A stretch of 64,000 nt of DNA from positions 9,213 to 73,212 of the forward strand of contig CAYRPN010000013.1 of the NCBI GenBank assembly GCA_964426135.1, written 5' to 3'. The translations under genes were made by a program, and so were the position numbers. The notes beneath the pieces were generated by a model that did no database searches, was not told the origin of the DNA, and was given only the letters and a program-made list of their open reading frames with translations. The number at the start of each line of letters is the position of its first letter. The first letter of the stretch is position 1. The stretch is from CAYRPN01 sp964426135 (GTDB lineage Bacteria; Planctomycetota; Phycisphaerae; Phycisphaerales; Phycisphaeraceae). Below are positions 54,101 to 63,100 of this stretch, in pieces.

Positions 54101-57100
54101 GACTTGATCTGGCCGAAGCCGTCGTATTGACGTTCGACGCGGTTTCGCCAACTATCCGACGAGTAATCGGTGGACAGTGCGCCGCTGCCGGAAACAGGCG
54201 CCGGCAAGTTCAGCGAATGACTGACGAACGCCGACGCGCGGCCAAATGAGTCAAACTCATAGGTCAACCGCGTGGTGCCAGAATCGACGGAGTACCGATG
54301 TCCAACGCCAGGAACATTGTGAGTGGGCAGGTGAGTGACGGTGTCGGCGATCAGATGGCCCACGCCATCGAAGGTGTAAACGTGCGTGACGTTGGTGCGC
54401 TCGGTGAAAGATACGACCTCTCCCAGCGCATTGCGTGTGTATTTGTCCTCATAACCGAAGGTTCCGCTGGTGGCGCCGTTGCCAGTCTGTGATGGATGAT
54501 TGACCTGGCGCAGCAAGTCGTTGGATCGCGCTGTGGTGCCGGCGAGATCGGACCCGTAGAGGTTGACCGTCATCTGTGGAGTTGATTGGCGATTGTTGTC
54601 GTCGCCGTCGATCTCGATCACGGTCTGCGCCAACACCCTGTCTAGGCCGTTGTAGGTGAACGCGGTTGTTCGGCGATCTCCTTGGGCCGAGCCTTCGACG
54701 GAAGACAGCACTCTCCCCGCGGCATCGTATGTGTACTGCCGGGAAGGCTGCCCACTGGCAGATTGTCCGATCAGCCGCCCCGCACCATCGAAGATCTGGT
54801 GGCTGGCAATCGCCTGCTGGCGCACCGACGCTTGAGTGATGTCCGGCTCGCTTGCCATCGCTCCCAATTGGAACGTGTAGATGGGACGGTTCGCCTGGTC
54901 GAATACCATTGCCAGATAGGATGAGCGGGCATGGGTTGCATTGGCAGCTTCTGCCAGTGATCCCGTTGCCGTGTCGGGGGCTGACGCCAGCCGCTGCCGA
55001 CTGATGGTCATGATGGCATTGCCTGCCGCGTCATACCGCTGATCCGTCTGTTCCAAGACGATATCGCCATCCAATGAAGCGGCATCGTGCCAACTGGTGT
55101 GCCCCGCTGAGACCGAATTGCCGACAGCAGCATCGCCGCCGCCATCTGTCAGATACGTCCCAATCACCCGTCCGGCACCGTCGTACCGCAACTTGGTCAC
55201 CAGGCCTCCGGGAGCGGCCTGCTTGATTGCGTTGCCGCGATGGTCGTACCAGGTGGCCTCGCGCAGGGAATCGGTCGCGATGTAGGTCGTGACCGGCTCA
55301 GCACCCAGGAGCAAGCCGTTTTCATACTCAGGCTGCACGTTAAACGTCAGCGATTGGTAGGGTCTGCCGCGATCATCGAATTGCGAGGCGCGGAGGCCGC
55401 GAAGTTTGGCCGATTCCTCGACGGTGATGCTGACCGGATCCGTGGAGGCCTGCGACATGCCATCGACCTGATCGTATGTCAGTGACGCGTCGTACATCGC
55501 GGTGACGACGACGCGATCGAGATTGTCGTACACCATCATCGACGAGGGAGCGGACTCCACAGGCCCATACACTGACGCGATGCCCGCCAGATGACGGGTG
55601 AACACCGGCCTGTTTCTCCAATCGTAAGTCATCTCGGTCACGCGGTTCGGCTGCAACACAGTTCCTGCAGCCATTCCGCTGGGATGCTGAACGACGCGAG
55701 TGACGTTGCCGGCGGCCGCGTCGTACTGCCGGGACTCGACGAGCGCGAAGCCGGGGAATGACGCGGCGGACGGATCGACGGGCTGCGCGTCGATGCCGAC
55801 ATACGTCTCGATCGGCTGGCCAAAGGCGTCGTGACGGGTGAAGGTCACGGTGCCCACGGCGTTCATCGTGTAGAACGGGCGTGAATAGCTATCGTATTTC
55901 ATTTCCGTACGGTGGAAATACGCCTGTTCACCGCCGGCCGTGTTGTCTGGTGCAGCGTCCGGTGTTCGCGGGAGCATCGAGCCCAGACCAATGAGGCTGA
56001 CGGGCCCCGACGCGTGATCGAAACGAACATCGACGGCGACATTGTGCAGCTTGACGAATCGATCCGAACTGACCGGGCGTCCGGCGGCGTCGGCGCCCTC
56101 ACGCGACATGGCGTGGAGCACGTACTGAGTCCCGGACGAGCCCGCTCCTCCCGTCTGCCGGGTGGCGCTAAAAGCGAGCGAGACGCCGGTGAGGTGATGA
56201 AGGTAGCTGACCTGTTCAGGCAAGCCGGGCGCCTGGGTGACGACCGCGCTATAGTCGGCGGTATCGACATACTCCAACGTCGTCACGCGGCCCGCGGCAT
56301 CCACTCTCTCCAACGGGCGTCCGTATGCGTCGATCTTGCGGACCCTTTCCACCAGATGGAGCGGAGCGGCGTGCAGGGGCGTCGCGAACTCGCTGGGGCG
56401 GCCGGTGAAGTCGGCGGTCCGGGTGACATCGACATCGGTGATGGCCTTGGTCACAGCCCCGGTTGCCGGATCATATTCGACGTAGTGCAGGTAATTGTCC
56501 GCATCGCGCGTCCAAACGACCCGGCCCACCGCGTCAAAGTACTGAACCGTTGTCGTCACAGCGCCGTCACCGTTCTGCTCCGCCCTGACCACCGGCAGAG
56601 TGGTGAGCGTGCGCGAGGGCAGCAGTCGCCCCTGGTCGAACGTGTGCTGGAAAGTCGTCGTGATCTTGGCGCCTGCGGCCGCGCTATCCTCGAATCGGTA
56701 CTGCGCCTGCTCGGCGGCGAGGTAGGTGGTCACCTGAAGGCCGCTCAAATCAATCTGGCGGCGGCGATAGCGGAGGGACTCCTGAAGCACCGGCTGATTC
56801 GCGGCGCCGTTGCGTATGTAGGTTTCCTTGAGGTAGCCCGGCGCATCGCCATCGGCGGTGTCGGTGGCGAGTCCGGCTGTCACCGTCAGCCCGGTGTAGA
56901 CATACGAATGGATGAGCCCCGCGGGGTTGTAGTTTACCTGTAGGTCGGCGACATTCGGATTGAAGGCGGCGATGGAAGCGGGCGTCGCTTCGTGGGTGAC
57001 ATTCCATTCCTTGTCGAAGCGTCGGTAGCTGATGCGTCCGGCAGCGTGCCCCACTTGCCCGTTGGCATCGGGTTCGACGGCGGTGAGCAGGGCAAGACCG

Positions 57101-60100
57101 GCCGCATTCGAATAGGTATGCGACTCACCGGGGAGGAACGAGCCGAAGGATGCCGGGTCGCGCCGGCGCTCGGTGGTCCGCATCTGCTGGAACGGAGCGC
57201 CGCTCACCGTCGCTGTTGAAGGAGAGTAATCGTACTGAAAAATACCGCCTGACACGCCCGGGATTCGCTGCGTGAGCACCCGGCCCAAACCATCGTACTC
57301 CAGCACCAGGCTGGCATAGGGCACGAGTCCGTTGTACGGCAGCGTCAATGGATCGCCGGCTGACCCTCGAACGCGCGCGAAGGCGTCTTCGTCCAGGGCC
57401 AGCGCCAGCCGAGACCGGTCTGCGCCCGCCACGTACCGGTAATGGCTGGAGCCGACATGCTGCGATGCGCCACGGGTCTCATCGAATCGCTGGACGAGTT
57501 TCAGGTCGCCGCGCTGCCCGTTGACAGACGTCTGGGTGTAGTAGGAGTAGACCACGCGGCTGATGGTGTTGCCGCCGCGCCGCAGCGTCACCGACTGAAG
57601 ATGACCGGCAATTCCGTCAACAGTGGTTCGCTGATAGTACTGGTACTCGAACGTGTCGCCGCCATGAGTGATCCGAACGAGTCTGTCCGGTGCGGCGTAG
57701 TCGTAGCTGGCGACCGTCTGCTGGCCACTGGCGTGCGATATCCCCCTAAATCGGCCGCTGCCGTCAAAGGTGTAGCGACTTCCATCAGGCTCGACCATGT
57801 CGTAGTTCTGTCCGGAGCGCACAAGCCTGGAGAGCGACCCGAATCGGGATGCGAACACCGTCTGACTGGGATCGGCTCCGCCGTTGTGATCGAAGTACTC
57901 CGCCCTTTCGCCGTGCTGGACGAGAATGGTGTTTCCGTAGTTGACCAGACGCGGCACATCCAAGTTCCAGCCGGCGCCGAATCCACCGAAGGAGGCCAGT
58001 TCGGGCTGTGTGGAATAGATGCGCCCGTGCGACCAAGCAACTCCGCCGCCGTTGGAGGTCAGGTCGGCATAGGCGGCGGCGATTGCTCCATCTCCCAGCC
58101 GCACAACGCCCGATCGCGCGGCGTCGGCCGCCTTCGCGTGAATGGACCGGATCCTGATCGACTCCGTCCGCATGGCAGGCAGCGGGCCGCTCCCGTCCGG
58201 ATCGATATCGACGAATATATCGTCATCGCCGACGCTTACCGCCTCCACATACAGTGTGGCGGTGGACTGTCCTCCCAGTGTGCTGAATGCCAGTTCGGAC
58301 ATCGGATTGATCTGGCTGCTGGAAATGATCACGCCGGCTTGTCGGCTGGTGTTGTTGCGCCAGATGCGCAGCCCACCTGAAGTCGGTGAATATCCTGTGA
58401 CCGATGTTCCAGTCAGCGGGTCCGTCGAGGTGATTGTGTTGAATGTCAGCGGCGATTCGTCGTACACAAGCGAATAGGTTGCTTGCGATGGGTTCACCCA
58501 GCTCGGTATAGTCAACGACAGCGCGGTCATGCCTCCGGCGAGACCGGCATCTAAGTCGGCGAAGTCAGCCACGCCATCGCGATCGACATCGCCATCGTTG
58601 ACCAGGAGGATGGGACCGGGCCTGGCATTGAAGGTTGTGGCCATCATCGGCAGGGGGAAGTTCTGCGGCGCCTGCGCCTGGAACGTCGCGTCACCACGAA
58701 TCAGGGTGATTCGATCCGGCAACTCCCAATAGCCGCCCAGCGATGGATGAACAAGCAAGTTAACACTCTCCATGCCCGCCGGCGTGGGGCGGACGCTGAT
58801 CCTTACTTCGGACTCGCCTTGACCGATGGCCTCCACCCAAAGAGTGACCTTGCGGTTTGCGTCTGACAGGCCAAGCTTCGCCAGGTCCGCCGGCCCGTAC
58901 GTGCCAGGGCGAACGAGGTAACTGAGCACTTCACTCGCCGGATTGCCGCTGCGAGCCGTGACCGGCTTGGCACTCCGTCGCCAGGGGTGCGAGGCGGTGC
59001 CGGCAGCCCCAGTGATGTCCGCGGGACTGGTCCAGATGCGAAGGCCGTCCGGCGCCGTGAACTTCGAGTTGACAAAGTCGAAACGAACCTCGGCGGGATC
59101 ACTCAAGGAGTAGCTGAGATCAAATGTCGCCGCATCCAGTTTGATGTTGCCTGGAATCTCGAACACGATTGGGACGAAAGGAATCTGCGACAGCGTCGGG
59201 CTGGTCGTCGCTCCATCCGTGCGGTAAACGTATGCGTCATCGGTGCTGCCCGACGCATCGTCGAGGCGATCGAAGTTGAATCCGTCGGCGAAGTCGACGA
59301 TTCCGTCGAGATCGATGTCACCGTCGTTGGGAGCAATCACTTTGCCTACCAGCGGGGCAAAGGGATGCGGACGCCGCTCGTACTGGTCCTCCAACGCGCT
59401 CCGGTCGGGGAGGGAGACACCGTTGTTGTTGTCGGTATCCGCGTCGAGATCGAGCGACGAGTAGGGATTGACGATGTGATCGATGACGAACGACCGCTCT
59501 TTGATTTCGGTACCGGCGCCGAGGATTCGCGGATCGAGTTTCACGCTCACCGGCATCGGCTGGCTTCCGCCAATGCCCTCAACATACAGAGTGACAGGGT
59601 TCGCGGCGCTTAATCCAAGCTCGCTGAGCAGGTAGGTGCCCGGCGCGACATACTTGCCGCCCGCCAGCACCGAATCGACAGATCTCCCGGTTGGCGACGT
59701 CCACAGCCGCAGGCCCAAACCGGTACTGGAGCCGCTGGAGCGGAAAAAGTTCAGGCCGAGCCCGCTCACATCTCCTGGACCGTTGTGCGCGAACGACGGA
59801 GGGGTGTAGAGCGCGTTGGATGGGTCGCTTGCGGCGTAGTCGATCGTCACCACCGCGTGCGACAGGTCGATTCCTTCCGCGTCGATCGCGATGGTCAGGG
59901 GAACCAGGTCGTTCTCGGACGCGTTCGCGTCATCATTGAGCGGCACCAGCCCGGAGGACAACTGGCTTGCGTTGAAGCCGTCGAACATGTCGGTGACGCC
60001 GTCGTTGTCGTCGTCGTCGCGGTTGAGGCGAACAAGAGTGCTTTCTTCTGTCGCACCCGGCAGTTCTAGACTGAATTGATAGCTCGAGATGGGTATCTCG

Positions 60101-63100
60101 TAGGTGAATGTGTCGCTTCCTCCGCCGTTGTGCGTCAACACTACCTCGGCAGAAATGGTGCCGGATCCGACTGCCAGGGCCTCGACTAGGAGGTCGGCCC
60201 CGGCCGGCGACCGCCATTGTGGATACTCGACCTCCTGCCCAGAGGGGCGAACGACGTTGTTTTCGGTGAACACCCGGATGAAGGAAGGATAAGTCAAGGT
60301 TACCGCGACCGTTCCGCGATGCACGAACGAATATCCCAATGCACGCATCGGAACTGATGCGGTGCCAGAACTTACCTCGACGTATCGAGGCCCGCCCAAG
60401 TAACCGGACATTATCCATGCCTCGCCCCCGTCGATCATCCCGTCCTCACTGCGATTCACAGAGACAGACTGACTCATGTCTCCGAAAGTGCCATTCGTCA
60501 CCCTTCCCAAATCACTTCGCACGATCTGCGATCGCTGACTCAGTCCTGCCGCGTTCTCCGCGCGGACCATATATTCGTACGATCCATCCAGCCGTCCGCT
60601 CGAATGTTGATAACCGGCAGTAGTGCCCTGGTGATTGACCGTTCCGATCTCGCTCCAATCCGCGCCTCCGGTGGCGCGGCGGTAAATGCGGTAGCGGTCC
60701 ACCTCGTCGTAGGACGGAGCCAGCCACGAAAGGGTTACCGCGGTCTCGGCAGCTTGAACCCTTAGCTCCACCGGGGCGTTCGGAGCGCCCCACACCAGCG
60801 GCACCTGAACGGAAACAGGGACGCTTGCAGAGAAATTGCCGAGTCCAACCGCCTCAACAACGTACTGATGAGTGGTGCCGGCCACGGCTTTGTCATCGAC
60901 AAAGGTGAAAGCCGGCTCACCCGCGGACATGACCTCATAAAGGATTCCCGAACCACGGATCACGCGATAACCCACTGCTCCCGGCACAGGCTGCCACGCG
61001 AGGCTGACGGTTGGGCGTGACGCGCCATCGACAAGGTGAGCGACGAGGCGCGGAGTCGCCAGGGAGACGAATCCGGGCACGGCATTTGATTCCATGCCAG
61101 TGAGGGCGCGAACTGTGTAATGGTAAGCGGTGCCAGCGACTCCTTCGGGATCCAGATAGCTGTCGGTCTCTCCCTGCCATAGCGGCGGGGATTGGTAATC
61201 GAACCCGTCGGCGGTCGCGGCACGGAAGACCTGGAACGCAGGCCAACTGCTAATCCACGACAGCGTGGTGCCAGTTTCATCTTGCACCTGTCCAATGTTC
61301 GAAGGCGTATGGGGCAACACGATGAAGGACGAGTAGGCGCCCAACTGATTATTCATGACCGCTCGGACGCGGTAGAGGTGGTTCTGCTGCACCTGCGCGA
61401 TCAAGCCCGAGATGCCAGTCACCTGTGAGAGTTGATTGAATCCGAGGAGGGTGCGGTCCTCGAAATCGGCATCGACGTAGGTGACTGTAGTGTGAAGGGC
61501 GTCCGCGCCAGACACCTCACCAATCTGCTGGAAATCACCCGAGCCAACCAGCCTTTCGATTAGGTAACGGGTTGCCAACGTCGCGCCATCGGCGACGCGC
61601 TGCCACGACAGCGTGACGGCTGGGGCAAGTCCCCCGGCGCTGGGGACCAGCGCCGCGGCGGCATGCAGCCCCACCGGCGCCGCGATAGACGACAAGGATG
61701 GCGTGGCATTGGCGCGGTTTGATGGCGGGCCGACGACTTGTGCCGCGCTCAGGCCTCGCACCACGTATTCATACGAGACCCCCAAGGCCCCCGTCGCATC
61801 GACATGCGTCAGGATCCCATTGACCGGTTGTTCGACAACGACCCATTCGCTCGTCGATCCATCGCTGCCCCGCCGCGCCACGCGATAGTTCGCCGCGCGA
61901 TCCGCGACCTGCCATGAGAGTCGGACGTTGCGTGGGTTGGCATCGACTGCCGCGGTCAGGCCCATCGGAGCGGCGGGTGTCAGATTGTGGACCGTCAGTT
62001 GGTGTCGAGCGCTGGCGGCGCCGTCCTTGTTCCGGATGGTCGCCGTGACCGTGAAAGTGCGAGAGGACGCCGCTTCCCCGGCCGGCAGGTTGAAGATGTG
62101 CGTCAGACTTGAAGGCTGACCGTTCAGCTCTTCCAACATGCCGTCACCCCAATCGACAATGGTCTTCCATGTCGCGTCCAATACCCCGGCCGGATCACTC
62201 GCCGAAATCGCTAGCTGCAGCGTCTGGCCGTCATTGATCTGGTCTAGACCTGCCAGCTGCGCCGTGGGTCGCACATCATCAATCAAGATGCTTGCCGCCA
62301 ATGCCTGGCCTGCCTCACTGAACGGAACGGCGGACCTGTGCGACGAAGCATCGAAAGAAGATGCCGCGCCGACTAGCCAATGGTCGCCGGAGGCGATCAC
62401 TGAGTAACCCAGATCATTGCCGCCGGACCAGTTGGTTGAGGTGTGTCCGGCTTCGCCGAACTCGCCGTCGAGCTGGCCAGCGTCGGTCAGGCGCGCCAGC
62501 GTCAGATCGAAGCTGTCGTTCGCGTTGTTCCACTGATGCCCCGCGATCACCCATCGGCCTTCCGTGTCGGAGGCGATGGCGAATGCTTCCGCCTGGTCGT
62601 CGCCGGCGTCGATGGTGGTAAAGCCGGTGCGCTGAGCGGGGTTGGCGGGATCGGCGTTGCCGAAGGCGGTGTTCAGGTGTCCTGCTGAGTTGAGGCTGGC
62701 GATGAAGATGGAGCCGTCGACGCCCGCGCCGCCGGCGGTGTGGCCGGTGAGCATGATGAGGCCGCCGGGCGCGAGGGCGGCGCTGGTGGCGATGATGCCG
62801 GCTGCTCCCGCGTTGACGCCTGGGGCGCCGGGGGCGCCGGGGGCGAAGCCCAAGTCGCTGGTCCAGATGCCGCTGGGTGTCGGGGTGGCTGGCGGCTGCG
62901 GATCCGTTAGATCTCCGAAGGCCTCGTCGAGCGCGCCTGTCGCATCGAGTCGCGCGACAGCGGCCTGCCAGTGGTCGCCGACGAACGCGCTGCCGGCGAG
63001 AACGATGCCGCCGAGGGCATCGACGAGCACCTGGTACGCCTGGTCGTAACTTTCATTGACATCGATAGTGCGCGTGCCGCCGTCGTTTCCCTGTCCGGTC

